DNA from: Ischnura elegans
Lineage: Eukaryota; Arthropoda; Insecta; Odonata; Coenagrionidae
Assembly (NCBI RefSeq): GCF_921293095.1
Contig: NC_060257.1
Location: 53,108,968-53,172,967 of the forward strand
Length of the DNA: 64,000 nt
Reading direction: 5' to 3'
Shown: piece by piece, positions 1 to 14,100 of the stretch
Numbering within the stretch: the stretch's first letter is position 1
Layout: the number at the start of each line of letters is the position of its first letter
Made by a program: the position numbers and the translations under genes
Notes under the pieces: generated by a model
What the model was told of the DNA's origin: nothing
Database searches by the model: none
Seen by the model: only the letters and a program-made list of their open reading frames with translations

Positions 1-1963
1 TTGGTTGGTTTTCAGTAAGTCACGTGCCCTCCGACCTAACCCCCCAACAAACTTGGGCATGTCTCTCAGTCGCAAAGATATTTGAAATGAACTCTAGCTG
101 ACTCCAAGGGGGATGTATGGCGTGCAGTCGCTATAAAGAAAAAAATCCCGGGTAGTGGAGTGGGGGGAGGGCTGAAGTCACTTTAACCCCCCTCCGATGG
201 GTAAGTGCCTGTCTCTCAATAAATACTGACATTATCTATGTGTTTTTTGTACATTTTACATATTTTATTTTGCTGCCTACATGGAATTGTTTCGTAAGAT
301 GCACATTGTCGACACCATCTTCTTGTTAACTGGAATCCATCTACATGCTATCCTGCATGCCGCCAAAAAAGCCGTGCGGCGCGGGGGTTTAGGACACCAG
401 CCGTTTACATATTAAAAGCAAATGCTCTAACAAATTACATCCAACATTTATTGAAGTCCGTTATGGTTCGGGGGAAAAACGAATCCCTATACCTATGTTT
501 TGGGAAAAATATCTATATTAATTTATCGTTTCTGTCGGACGTAGAAATATACTGGGGCTCTAATTATATGTTCTCCGTGTTGCTCTTAAAGGTATCTATT
601 CTTAATTATTCAAGCAATCTGAGATTTGCGCGTAGCCTCCGAGTCTCCAGCGGCTCCCAGCCTTATTCGCTTAACATCTGGGTAACGCTGTCTGTACGCC
701 CGTAGCAGTTTTTGACCAATCGTGCAGCTTTCCTTTGTATCACATTCGGTTCACCGCATTGGATCTATAGGGGGTGGGGACTAAAGGGGCAATAGCCTCC
801 CCATTTGGTTTGAAGCTCACAATAGATAAAATCGAAATTTTTGGAGGTTGCCACTATCTACAAAAGTATTTATGTAATTATATATTCCAATGTATTTTCC
901 TACCTTAACGAATGGAAATAAAAATTATATCTAAATTTATGGCTTATTCTTTATCCATTTGGTACATACAGAGAGGGGCTAGTAGGGGAATAGCCTCCCC
1001 CTTAGCTATACAATTTGCACTAGATAGAATGGTAATTTTGTTTGGACCCCCACTATTACTGCAAGGTTATTTGCCCCGTATAACTATCCTGGATCCGCCT
1101 CTGGTTCACAAATTAAGTCATTCTGCATCGGATTCCATATGCTCGCATTATATGAATTGGGGTTGCGTATCTCAGGAGTATTTTGTGTTTGTGCAGCATT
1201 TTCAGCAGAAGGGGTCTCACTGTCATGTGGAGGTCCCTGTTCGTCCTGTAGAATCGTGTCTCATACTGGCACTTATACTTTAAATTGATTTTCATAAAAT
1301 GCTCGATGTGGGACAATTATTGCAGCATTTACTCCCAATTATTGCCATAGAGGACATATTTGCACTAGCCTAGGACTGCATTGAAAAGTGTTGAATTGGA
1401 TAGATTTTATCACAGTGAATAAAAATTTTGGTTACAGCCCTAATGGTAGTTTATTTTCTCGTGAAATTCGGATCGCTCTACTGTCAGCATCCAAAAAGGC
1501 GACTTCTATGGACTCATTAAAATGCGCAATGGGTGACTGCACATTTAATGGCCGGCTGGAGAATCCTCTTCTGTAATATTCATCACTATGGGAAATGAGG
1601 CATTTTCATGTGCAATATTCTTATAAAACTTAAGTGAAATTTTTAAATTAGGAGATGGTGTGTGAAAATTCCTATTATCAGAAAAATTGATAATAAAAAT
1701 TATTATTTTATTATTCATTGATGGGTATTAAAAATACTCCACTCTTATTTTGTTATTAAATCTATTTTACTTAATTACAATCAATTTTTTATTTTTACAA
1801 TGTGTTTCTGTTGAGATAATGCTAATGATAAACACCTGAAAACTTTTGTATAAATGTTAACCTTTACTTTTGCCTTTTTAAACTTTCACTGTGGATAAAG
1901 TGAAAATATGTGCTATTTAGGTACTCCATTATCTAATTGATTGTCTATTTTGTGTCATTTCAG
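1..1963. other. 5' flank / intron of CFAP410 with old repeat debris
   Basis: No coding exon could be supported here. The sequence should be intron (or intron plus intergenic) of the CFAP410 homologue, because the first exon seen at 1964 begins in the middle of the leucine-rich-repeat domain. Scattered G- and C-rich strings around 775-810 and 975-1100, including a motif close to tcctggatccgcctctggt near 1088 that recurs near 53380, look like fragments of old repeats. The longest reading frame (912-1283) has no recognisable domain. Confidence 0.5.
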
Positions 1964-2131
1964 TGTCAACAAAATCAACAGCCTAGCGGACTTCCAGTAC
2001 TGTCGAAATCTTCAAGAGCTTTATGTTAGGAAAAATGAAATTAGAGATTTAAATGAAGTGTGTTACCTTCAGGAACTGCCCAACCTTAAGTGTTTATGGC
2101 TGGCAGATAACCCCTGTGCAGATGTTAACTT
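1964..2131 (+). CDS. CFAP410: CFAP410 exon: leucine-rich repeats
   Basis: Acceptor tgtgtcatttcag precedes 1964 and donor GTAAGT starts at 2132. The exon enters on the third base of a codon and leaves after two bases of a leucine codon that the next exon completes. It encodes two LRR units, LQELYVRKNEIRDL and LKCLWLADNPC, typical of the SDS22-like LRRs of CFAP410. The reading frame continues open a short way upstream, but this is intronic. Confidence 0.9.
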
Positions 2132-5100
2132 GTAAGTATCATTTAATTACCTTTTTTACTATCTCTGTAGCATAGATATAAAATAAAACTTGAATTTGTA
2201 ACATTAACAGGGGTGGTTTGGGGTGATTGGGAGCCCTCGGCTAGGCCTCATGATGGGGCCCTCCTTACCAGGGGATGTGGGGGCCCTCCCTCAGAAATGT
2301 TTAGGAAATTGCATGCCCGGAAATGGATTTCGTCTCTCTTTTGGCTCTTGAAAACAATATAAAAGTAATTAGTAGCAATTTCATTAGGGAAAATAAAACT
2401 AAAAGTGAAAATTTCACTGTTAATAAAGTTTAATGATTTTTTATGGTTTTTTAACCCTTAAAATAACCCTTTCAAGAAAGCATCATGTTCTCTTTTATCT
2501 TCTGACAACTTTATTTTATTTATTTTTCATATGATCTTTTTAAACTTAGTGTATTACAAATAAAGCAGCCAATGACAATGTATTACTTTCTAATTGCAAA
2601 AACCTTTGGCTTAATTAATCTGAGTCTTTTTATTACACCTTTCATGTATGCTTCACGACAGAAGCTAGCGTCGTTAGGGAAATCACAGAGGGCCCCCAAA
2701 GCTTAGGGCCCTCGGCGATTACCGACCTGGCCAGTCCGCCCCTGAATATTTAGTTCTACTCTTCAAAGCCACAGATGTTGGGGCTACCATATCATAGGCA
2801 AATTACGCCTAATATCCCATTTGTACTACAAAAAATTTATTGTCTCTCTCTTATTTTTTATGCTTATATCAGGTAGATATAAATTTATTAGATTTGACTG
2901 TTTCTACATGCTTAAATTTCTCTCTGCCCCACTCTCCATGACGTGACGGCGGGACGTGATCACAGATACACGTCCTGCAGTAGTTGCAACCTGGTAACTT
3001 GTGCAAGACGCGACTATGTGGCGTGGTGCCTGATAGTGTAGCTTCGGACATCGAGTGGTGGTTTTGAAGCATTCGTGCAAACCACTTTTCTGTATCCATG
3101 ATCACACAGCCACTGATGAGTGGTTTCAGAAACCAGGCCTGACATGGAGCATTAATAATACGAATACAACCATGTTATCGCTGCTAAAAAGATCGCAAAC
3201 TGGCAAAGAAAGCTCTCAATGAGTCCGGGAAGCACTCTTAAATAACAGAATAACTGTATGAATAATAATGTATTGTTTTTTTACGTAAATTATAAACATT
3301 ACAAGACATTTAAGAGAAATTTTGGATTATCCGTGTTTTCCGATTATTCGTGCCGTCTCTCCCCATCATTAGCCCATATTGAATAGGGTAGTTTCCTTCA
3401 TCAAAGAAAATGAAAGGCATTGATTGCGATTCGTTACCCACCAATAGTGTATTCATAATACACAAATTATTTGGTTTTTGAAATCCCGGTTTAGACGAAT
3501 GGCAAGGGTCAAATTTTATCCTCATTTGAAAAAGGCCAGATTGGCGCCCATGCGATTCCAATCCACGTGACATCACAGGGACCTAGTTTCTACACGAGAG
3601 GATAGGAGTTTTACATCGTCTGAGGTTACCAATGCATGCATGAGGCACAGAGCTCAGGGAAACATGTCTTAATAATCACCTATTAAAACTGGCTAAGGTC
3701 GGAAAGTTTTCTTCGTTTGATAAGGTATTAATAAACCTTTTTTAAGCCAAGCGCTACCAGCCAGCAAGGTACTCAGCTACCCGCTAGCATCCTGCGTCCT
3801 ATCAGCGCTCAGAGCCTCGATCAAGGTCACCTCACAGGGCGGGAGGGGGAACCAGAAATGTGTGGCACGGACTTTTTCCCATCATTCCTACTTAGCCGTC
3901 GCATTTTCGCGTGCTTGAAATTTTTCACTTTTCATTTAATCGCGAAAAATAGATATCGTCATTCGAAAATCTAAGAGCGTGAAATACGTACTCCAGAAGT
4001 AATAATCTTTCGATTTTGGCAATACAAAAATAATAGGAAACCACCCTATTGGTAGTGTACTGTAATAATCTTTCAACACATAATATTATAATACATAATA
4101 TTCAAATAAAATTTATCAATTATCTCGAGTTTTTTTACAAGTTATTACATAGTTAGTTATTACATTATATAAGAGTCATAATTATTATTATTTATTATTA
4201 AAGTTATTAAAATAACATATTTTAATGTTATATAACATATTATTATATGTAATAACTATAACGTTAATAAAGTCTTTCACGCAATAATAATTCAAAATCA
4301 TTAGCATTATACATAATGCTTTATATGTTAGCATATAATTGCTAAGTGCTAATAATAATGCTATAAAGCATTATAATGCTTTATATGTTAGCATATAATT
4401 GCTAAGTGCTAATGATAATGCATTATATGCTTACAGTCCCAAAACTTTCCAAGTTTTAGGTTCTCTTCCTTAGAATATGATTCAATCAAGATATTCTCTT
4501 CCTCATTTCCTGTAGATACCGTCCCACAGTGCTCAAAGCATTGCCTAGGTTACAAAAATTGGACAATGTCGCAGTGGAGCCGGAAGAGGTCCAAGATGCA
4601 ATGAGAAGAGGCCTCGACCTTTATCATCCGGAAGAGCAACAGCCTCCCACTCCCTCCGAATACGAGAGCACAAACACTCCGAGAAGAAAAGCTGTAAACC
4701 ATTCTCCCCAGGCATCCCCTTCAGACTCTCCACAAGGGTCCCCGGAACAGTGCTGGACACTCAGGCCAGAAACACCCGTTCACCATCACCAACAAAGTCC
4801 CAGCAATGGACATGAGGTAAGAAAGTTTGTTTTTGGGATGATTGCTCGGGCCTTGAGATGCACAAATTGGCTAAAAACATAAAAAATACTAGCATTAAAA
4901 TTCCAGTTTGTGTTCCTTTTGAGTGTTCCTCTAGTATTATCATGGCGTGGTGTGTGATTTTTGGATAAATTTTACTTTCTTTGTTTTCTTAACCAATTTT
5001 TATTACATCGATGATTATGTGCTAATGAAGATTTTTTTGTTTTTTATTAAAAATATGTACCTTCGTTGTTATTTTTGAATTAGGTAACAGATGAAAATTT

Positions 5101-8100
5101 CAAAAATCCTTTTGCCTACGTCTTGCACATTTATTTTATTTTCTTCAGTGCTTCAAAATATTTAGCTGTTGTCACATATAACTCTTTGAATTCTTAATCA
5201 AGCTTGAAATTGTAATAATCGATATGTGTTCATTATTCCCATAGTTACTAATCCCCATAATATATTATAGTTTCAAGTTTGATGAAGTGTCCAGTCAGTT
5301 TGGGCTGTATGTGATAATAGTTAACAGTAGTGAAACCTTGGAGATAAAAATTTTAATGTTCAAGACATTGATTATGGAATTACTTTTTTAATAATGACCT
5401 AATTCCAAAATTAAAAAAAGATATTACATCTTGAGATTTGGTCAATGATATTTTTTTCAAGCTAATGCTTCAAAAAGTTTTATTATAAACATAGGAACCA
5501 CGTTCTTACACTTTTATATTCGTAGCCATTACAATGAAAATAAATTTTTTGATAGGTAGGCTTGAGAAAAAAATATTGAATCATTGACCGAACCTTAATA
5601 CTGAATTACGACAAAAGAGATAAAATTTACAGCATTTTGATGATTGTTTTGAAAGTAAGTAGATACTGCATTTGCTCAGATAATATTTGCATGACTTCAG
5701 TGCATGCATCACATATTCACAGGAGTCTGGAAAAACTTAGTTTGTGGGTTATGCAGATGACCAGCTGGTATTCATCATTCACCTTGAGACCATGACTTAT
5801 TAACTTATCACTGATATGTAATGACTTGTACATCATATCATAATCACTGTTTAGTTGACAGTTTTAGTTAATGCATTGTAGTAAATGTGAGTATTTATTT
5901 TTTCGTCGTAGATTTTTTTTATATTTTTAGGTTGAGTAGGTTAATACATTTGTTATGATTATAGTGACTTTGTATGCTGCCATGGTTACAAGTGCTAATA
6001 TATTTATGGGCAGAGAATTTGTCATTCCCTTTTGCTAATATATTTGCATCTGATGGTTATCGAAGTCACTTTTATTTGCAATACTTTCAAGATACCTGTC
6101 ATTCATGGGGGACAAAGTTGCATTTAATTAATTGGACAGTGACTTATTTAGTGAATACAATGCCATTTACTGGGCCTCAAAATGGTATCACAGTGCTAAT
6201 ATCTTATTTGGTTGGCCCCCATCAAAATCCTTTTCGACTAACAATGACCTTTTGGTATAATTCAGTGAATGCCTCGCTGATAAGTCCTGAATCAAACTTT
6301 GAATAAATATTCTTCCTTTTTTATTTAAACCATCCCTGACATAAATTCTGAGATAATTTTGCATTCTCCATCTCTTTTCCTACAGCTATGTAATTACATT
6401 CCCATGAATTCACTAAACAAATTTATACTTTATGATTTGATGCTGGTTATATGTTGCATACAGGCCCAAGAGTTGAAAAATGAGCAAATGCAGTGCATAC
6501 TTTATGATATTGGTTTTCAATTTAAAAAAAATCAATTTATTCTCATTCACTGATTCATCATCACTATATGTAGATATAGTTACGATGATGTCTATATATT
6601 CAATAAGTCTAACTTATTTTAACCTATGTATGTATTATATTTCTGGAAAAGGTTACTGTTGGAATTAGGGGCTCAACTTCTTTTTTTCTTTTTTTTAGAT
6701 GCTCTAAATAGGTACTTAATATTCACATTTTTCCCATGGTTTGGCACGTACTTGAACTAGTAATGCTCATATCACGCTTTATTTACACCACCATCGTTGA
6801 ATTAGAAGTGAGTTGTTCCTAATTATGCACTATTTCAATTGTTTAATTTTTAAATTAATCATTGTTATATGTTTTTATTGTTGAAAATAAAAGACCTTCA
6901 ACTTTACAATAAAAAAATATTTATCATCATTCAACTCCATACTTCATTTTTACATGGTGACATCCAGAAATCTGTTTAAGCATTTAAATTTAATTTTATT
7001 TAAAACTAAACACCAACCATGTCAGTAGACATGTAATATGGGAGCCAGAGACTGCTCTAAAAAGATGCATGTAATTGTTGAATGCTGGCGTATTCCTCTA
7101 TCACTAGGTTTTTTTAAATTATTAGCATCCCCATTAGTTTACGGATTTCATGAAAGAGTACCTACCCTAATTTGTTGTATGTATTTGAGAATAGTTAATT
7201 GGACTGTATAGATACTTAGTTTTTATGTAGCCATAGATATTTTTAGTCTTAATATTTTTTTGTATTCAGCATCCTTTAGGCCTAGGAATACATTTCCTTA
7301 TTGTTCCTGCACTGTAATATGCCATGATAGAGAAACTTGTATTTTCGTGGTACAATTATGAGGATAATTAATAAATTTTTCCATTCATTTCTATTTAATT
7401 ATTGTTATTCAATCTTATGTCATTGTTAGTGCCAGTGGTTATATTAGATAAAGCGTAACTGCTACCCAAAATATTTGTTAGTTATGTTCACTATTCAATG
7501 GCTGTATTTTGATTTAAAAAAAATATTATTTCTTAGAGTGTAAACTATGGTTTGATATTTATGATTGTATTTTCTTTCAAATAAATTTATAGCTGCTACT
7601 TAGTCTGTACATACATCCTGAAATATAGCTGTAAGCCATTATATTCTCTGATCAGTTGGTTTTTTAAGTTATTTATTTTATAATGCATTGCACAACAGAT
7701 TCTTGTGGAGGTAATTCATATTGAAAAAAAAATTATGTTGTCCCATACTTGAATTCATTGGAATGACTCATGGGAATTATTGTAGCTCAGCTATGAGTAA
7801 GGGTGTTGTTATGACACTTTATAAAAGAAGGTTAATTTATCAATCTATGCTTTCAATTCCAAATTTTATTGAAAAAGTATGTCTAAAAGTTTTAGCCTGT
7901 TATTAAAATATGTTTTTATGTTGCACACATTGATTCTTATTTGTATAAATTTATTATTGCGAAGGTATGTATGGTGTTCAGTTATTTTGTTGAATATTCA
8001 TTTTTAATTGTTATCATATGTTTAGCGAGATTGTACTGTTTATTTTTATGGAAATCTTTTTCATAGCTGCTGAAGAATTGTAAGAAAGATTTTTTTCTTT

Positions 8101-11100
8101 TTATTAGTGTCACTCATTTTGAATAGCCATATCCAAGGATATTAGCCTTTTGTTATAGGAATAGATAGAATTAAGGGACCATTTACTACTCATTGCAATC
8201 GAGGAGAAACCATCTTTAGCTCAATTATGTACTATATGCGCATGATAAAAATACTTTGTGTTAACAAATCATTTAATACTTGATGCATTTTGTACATTTT
8301 TACTCTACATCTAGTTAACATGTTGGTTATAGTATTATACGGCAATCCATTAGTCAAAAGTTTTTCATACGTTACCATTTCATGCATATGTGTATACATG
8401 TGTATGTTGATGTTCACAGCAGTCATAAAATCTGTAATTTTTCAGGAATATTACTTTTCCTTATCCTGTGTCTTGTACGTTGTATTATTTACTGTGCAAT
8501 AGTTGTATTCTTTGTGATATCATTCCCTGATCATTAAATTTTTGAGCTTTTCAAATTCCTACCCGTGTATGTGTGATTACATAGCTACGAAATTTAAATA
8601 AAAATCAAAGCAGGTTGTTGAGTTTCCTCAACGTGACACTTCCTTCTAAATGAACGGTTTGTCTCATCATAAGGTAGAAATTTCCTATTCCTAAAAATAA
8701 GCCTATTATCCATCATCAATATCAGGCATGTCTTTTCTTCAGCAGACATTAATTCTCAGTGGGTTGTGTAGAATTTAACTTCAAATTCAAAAGTATTGCT
8801 ACAAACTGTGCAGTACCACTTTGGTTGCATTTTGAAATCTTATATGTATTTATAGTCTCAGAATTTTTGTTTGAAGATTTTCGCAGCTTCTTTTATCTAT
8901 CTTGTGTATATACCCTATATGAGGGGGTGAGAAGTCAAGGGGTACAAGTGATTTTCTTTCTGAACAGAATTAGGAACAGAAATTGATGAGAGAAATATAC
9001 ATCAACTTATGATACAAGGGATATGTTCAAATAAGGATGATTGGGCAAAGTTGTCATTGCAGAAATAAGGTAACTGCGGATAGTTTGCAAACGCGTCTTT
9101 ATTAGCATCTTTGAAGTCACAGAATCATACAGTAAAGTTCGTGTGCACGAATACATACCAGAGTGCATAAGGCAAAAAGAAAAACAAAATACACACTAAA
9201 TTTATCAGCAGACAATACTGGGAATTTAGATTAACAATGCAATTCAACATGATACGATTGAATCTCTGTTCTGTGCTGGCATCAAGTGGAAAATTAAGTG
9301 CACTACTAAATATCTAGTTGATCTCGTGTATTTTATTTACCTAATTTTTTGTAACTAATTCTGTTGAGTAAAAATATTAGCTTGTACTCCTTGGCTTCTC
9401 ACCCCCCCTCCCCCCATATAAGATTGAAACGAGAACATTACTCTCATTGACTTGATAATGCTCCCAGTAAGAGGAGTGAAGATGTTTTCCACGCATCATT
9501 TCCCGTAGAACATGCAAGATAGTCTCAGAATTCTTGAAAATAATGAGTATTATTTTGAGCCATAGCAAAATGGCAATGCTTGATTCGTACCAATACATAA
9601 TCCATATTTCATTTCACTGTACATCGAAGTTCAGTTTCCTGACGTACCTATCTGTTTAATTTTGATTTTTTGTCACTCATTAGATCACTGATTATTTTAT
9701 GGTAAATATGGCGTGTAGGACTGCAGTGAACATTGAAAATTTTGATGATCCATAATATTCAGTGGCCTCTGATATTAAATACTTAATATACATAGTACAT
9801 ACTTAATACCTCATGTTTGGAGCATGATATAGGAACATCCTCTAGTCCTTTAATATTCAGCCAAATTCTCCATGTTTAATTTCTCTGTCTTGTTTATTGA
9901 AGGCATCTCATAATTATTATATATTTTGTTTGAAACATTCTAATTTGTCACTAAACATTTTAGAAGATTCTTTATAGCTGAGTCAAAAAGTTAGTTATTC
10001 ATATTTTGAACCTGCATTTTCCCTTTGGTGAAGGTATGATTAGGTATTCAATGTTTTATGTATCCCCTCTGTAATGTTTTTGGACGTCATGTTTTCTTGG
10101 GTACCAGAGTTTTGTTCTGCTTTGGAATGGAATGAATCCCATGATCTATTTTGTATGCAAACTGTCTGTGTTCAGTTTTCTTATTGAAAGTAGATTGTCA
10201 AACTGTCATATACCTTTCAATATTATTTTCTTGGGTATAGTTGCTGAAGTTTGTTAGTGAAAGATAGCCTTCATTATTTTTAAACATTTTTATAGTTTTT
10301 TCTATAGCCCCTCATAGTTATAACATAGAGTGTAAATTTACTGTCCTACATAGAATTGATGTCACAATTCAATTCAAAATGGAATGATCACAATAAGGGG
10401 TATTTATGTTATGTTGGTATGTACCTTGGGTGCGTTAGTTTTAAGAATTAGTCACTTATGATTTGGTATTTAATCTTTGAATGTCAGTTGTATGAAATTG
10501 TAATTTTAACAGATAAGAGACTTAAGAGAATAAGGTTTTATTTTTTTATTTTTAATAGTCTTGAATTAAATCCTGTGAATAAATTTCAATTCAAAATATT
10601 TCATAGCACAGATCAAGTTCAATAGCATGCATTTTTAAAAATTCATGCATAGTCGAAGCCAGGTTTTTTTTTACTAATAATATTTTTTTTAATAAGCAAC
10701 CTTTAATTAATCTTATCCCAAGTAGTTGGCTAACTTTAATGTGCTGCATAATCTTATGAAGTATCTCTTTTAAAGTCATTGTCTTAAGGCCGTTTTATAC
10801 GGTACACGGAATTGCGCAATCTGATGTACATGCGAAGGCGCAATCAAAATTGCGTCGTGTAAAGTGGCGAATTGCTAGAACACATGTGAGAATGCGTGGA
10901 TGCGAGACGGCAAAATAGCCTCTGTTCTAAGTTCGTTCAAGCACTTGCGCAATTCCACGCCATTTTAGAAATTAATGCAGCTCTAACCTGCCCAATTCCG
11001 TGCCCCGTGTAAAACGGCCTTTAAAGATACTTCAAATCTTGGTTCCTGCGTACTACGGGTAAAAAAAAAAGTTTGAATTTTTAAATGCCATGTAATCATT

Positions 11101-14100
11101 ATTTGAATGATAAATTTTTTTAAATTTGATTTACTGTGCAAAAGGCAGATGATTGGCTTGGATTAGCCATAAACTGCATACATATTTGAGAATGTGGAAT
11201 AATTTTAAAGAATTTTACCCATTTTGGATGGCTAAAATTATGGAAACCAGCATTTATGACAAAATTGAATATGGAAATGCTGCAAAAGTTGTAATATGAC
11301 ACATAATGGCTTTTTGAGCATATCCATATTCCATTTTCCATTTAACGCCTTAGAGCTTGTATCAATTTTTCAGTATTTATGACCTTTAATAGCATTTTTA
11401 TCAATTCAGATATTCTTATCGGGGGCAAAACAAAGGGATCATATGTGTTATTATTTAGGGGGATTTTATTTGTTCTTTTTGTTATATTGTCATACATTCT
11501 CCCAATTCCAAATTTTATTTCATGTTGGCTTGATACATAACTTAATAGTTTGAACATCCATTTACATATGGGTGAACTCATGTGTATTTCTTTTGGAGTG
11601 ATTGGCTATTTAATTAAATATTTTGTCAACTATAACTTTGCTAGCATTTCCTCGCAGCTGAACTTTAAAGCCACCGAGTGTGTCCATCAGGTTGCGAATG
11701 TGGGTCGATGTGTAAATACAGAGGTTAGCTGTATGATAAACGAGTTCATTTGTCAAGTAAGCAGTCATGGACAAAAGCTGTGGCATTCTGAGGGGATATT
11801 ATTCTATCCTTGGGTAAGGTAGGCCATTTAAATGTTCTGAAACCTGTGAAGATGCCATGACTTGGTAAGTGGAGGCCGCCAACAATCATGCCTCTCTTCA
11901 ACCGGGATGGAGTGCAGCAGCTCTTCTTCACATGAGTGAAGGTGGAGACCATAGTGATCAGTACAGCAACACACATTTCATTGCGGTGGTTGTAATATAT
12001 TTGATTTAATGGCTGTAGTACAGCAATGTGGAATGGCAAGGGGAAACCACGACATTATTATCTCGAGGAGTAACAACTACTCCACTCATTTCTATATCAT
12101 GACATGGTGGAATTCTCTTTAGTAAAATATTCCAGAGGTAAATTAGTCCCACATTCAGATCTCTAGGTGGGGATACATCGGTCAAATTTGATGGAATGTT
12201 AAGGATATGAAAAAGGAATGTAAATTGCTTCGCACCTGCGGTAAACAAGAAAACTTGTTGGTAGAGATGAGAAGAAAGATCATCGATCTAGTAGGCATCA
12301 GCTAAATGAAGTTATCTCAAGAAGGACATTTTTGGAGTGGAAGATACTTTATGATGCACACAGGATCTTAAATGGAGCCATGCTCCATGCTGGAGTGGGA
12401 ATTATGTTTAGAAAGAGCTCTGGAATCCGTGTGAAAAGCTACTGGGGGTTTAATGAACGGATAGTAATGGTGAAGATAGAAACAAAACCTCAGTTTCAAC
12501 AACCAGTTTCCACCAAAACAACCAGTTTCAATGCTAATGCATCATTTTCAAGAGCTGTCTCTGATGATGGGTGAGCATTGAAACCGGTTGAGAAAGATTT
12601 AAAAAGTGTGGAAAAATACTACAGCTGTTTCAATTATTACTATCATGGACTTCCACAAAGTCAGCTCGTCGACAATCAATATGGCGTGATGTATAATATT
12701 AGATGTATAAAATTAGAATATTAGAATGTAGGCACTATAAAAACCTGGCATTTAAATAAAATGGCCTTTCACTCCAAAGAAATATGCACCTATTTAGCGT
12801 AAAAAGAGTGGGGTGGGGAAGCTGACTTTTGAGGGCATAGCCTTGTGTAAGGGAAAGTTCTTTCCTGGGCATTTTAGTTGGAAGCTTGACTGTCTGTCGC
12901 TAACAGGAGGGGTTTGAGGAACAGGGGGAGTGTCCAAACGAAGAAGTGGAGGCTGCTGAGGAGGAGACAGCAAGTGCACCCTTGGTGGCCCCGTCGTCAT
13001 CGCCTTGTGCCGATGATGTTAGTGGTGAGGGCAGTGCCCAGCCACAGGAAGACGTGGATCCCGAAAGGGTGCGACCCTATGATGCTTGGTGGAGAAAGCA
13101 TTTTTTTGTTTTGTTTTGTTTTCACTGGGAGGGGAGCAAGGAATTTGGCCAGAAAATGTGGAAAACATTGCATATCACCCTAAGGAAATGTTTTTGGTTT
13201 TCTCTTGTCCCCTGAGAAATGCATGTTTACATGCATATGGCTTTACATGGATGACAGCATGGAGCGGTTGGTGTGTCTTTGCTATGTGAATGTACTTGAA
13301 GAATTTCAGGTGTAGGTATTGAGGTGGAAAAAGAGATAAATAGCTGGGAAAGTACTTGAAGGAGTGGGTAAAGAGAGAAACATGCTATTTCAACTCAGAG
13401 CCTCAATAACATGGAGTAACTTTATGTAGCCATTAAAGAGAACCTATAATTGGCTACCATCATTTACAAAAAGGTCATGCGCACACACAAAACAGTTTTA
13501 GAGGCAGAATTTGAATTTACCGTAAATACTTATATTACATGGTATTACATAAAAGGAATACATCCTCCATACTCTGTCTTGTAAATAACCAAGAGTATAC
13601 TTTTTAGTATTGAGTTATGATTTTTTTATTTCGGAATCAAATCTGGTAATGCATTGTGCAGTTAAAAGGCAAAAAAGTGCACAATATGCACTATTGGGCC
13701 TTTTTAACTAGAAACAATGATATAGTGCAATGTTAGATTTAGGCAGTGGCGGCGCGTGCGTATACGCATGTTAGCAAGTACACACCCAAAGATGAATAAA
13801 TTATAAAAGAAAACTATTCCTTTGCAACGCGAAGGATAAAAGTACTGTCTGCATATGCAAGAAACATGAGCCTCCGAACGCTACAGCTATCTCCTTTTCG
13901 AATTCACCGCTCTACAAGTGTGCGATCCCGTGGCATCATGCCGGGCGCATTTTCGGTCTGTGCGATCGCTTGAGGGTGCTCTGGCGGGACGAGGTAAGCG
14001 GGGGGTATGTGCTGTTCAAAGGGGCGATGGGAGCAGACTCAAAACCATGCAAATGCGCACGCGCATGTTTTTGGTGACTGACTAGCAGGTAGTGTAGTGG

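Noticed and set aside
912-1283. 123-codon + strand reading frame
   Set aside because: Contains repeat-type G/C runs and the widespread tcctggatccgcctctggtt word; no domain and an overlapping frame of similar quality on the other strand.
5974-6306. 110-codon + strand frame in the large CFAP410 intron
   Set aside because: No recognisable motif, AT-rich codons, no fitting splice sites in phase 0.
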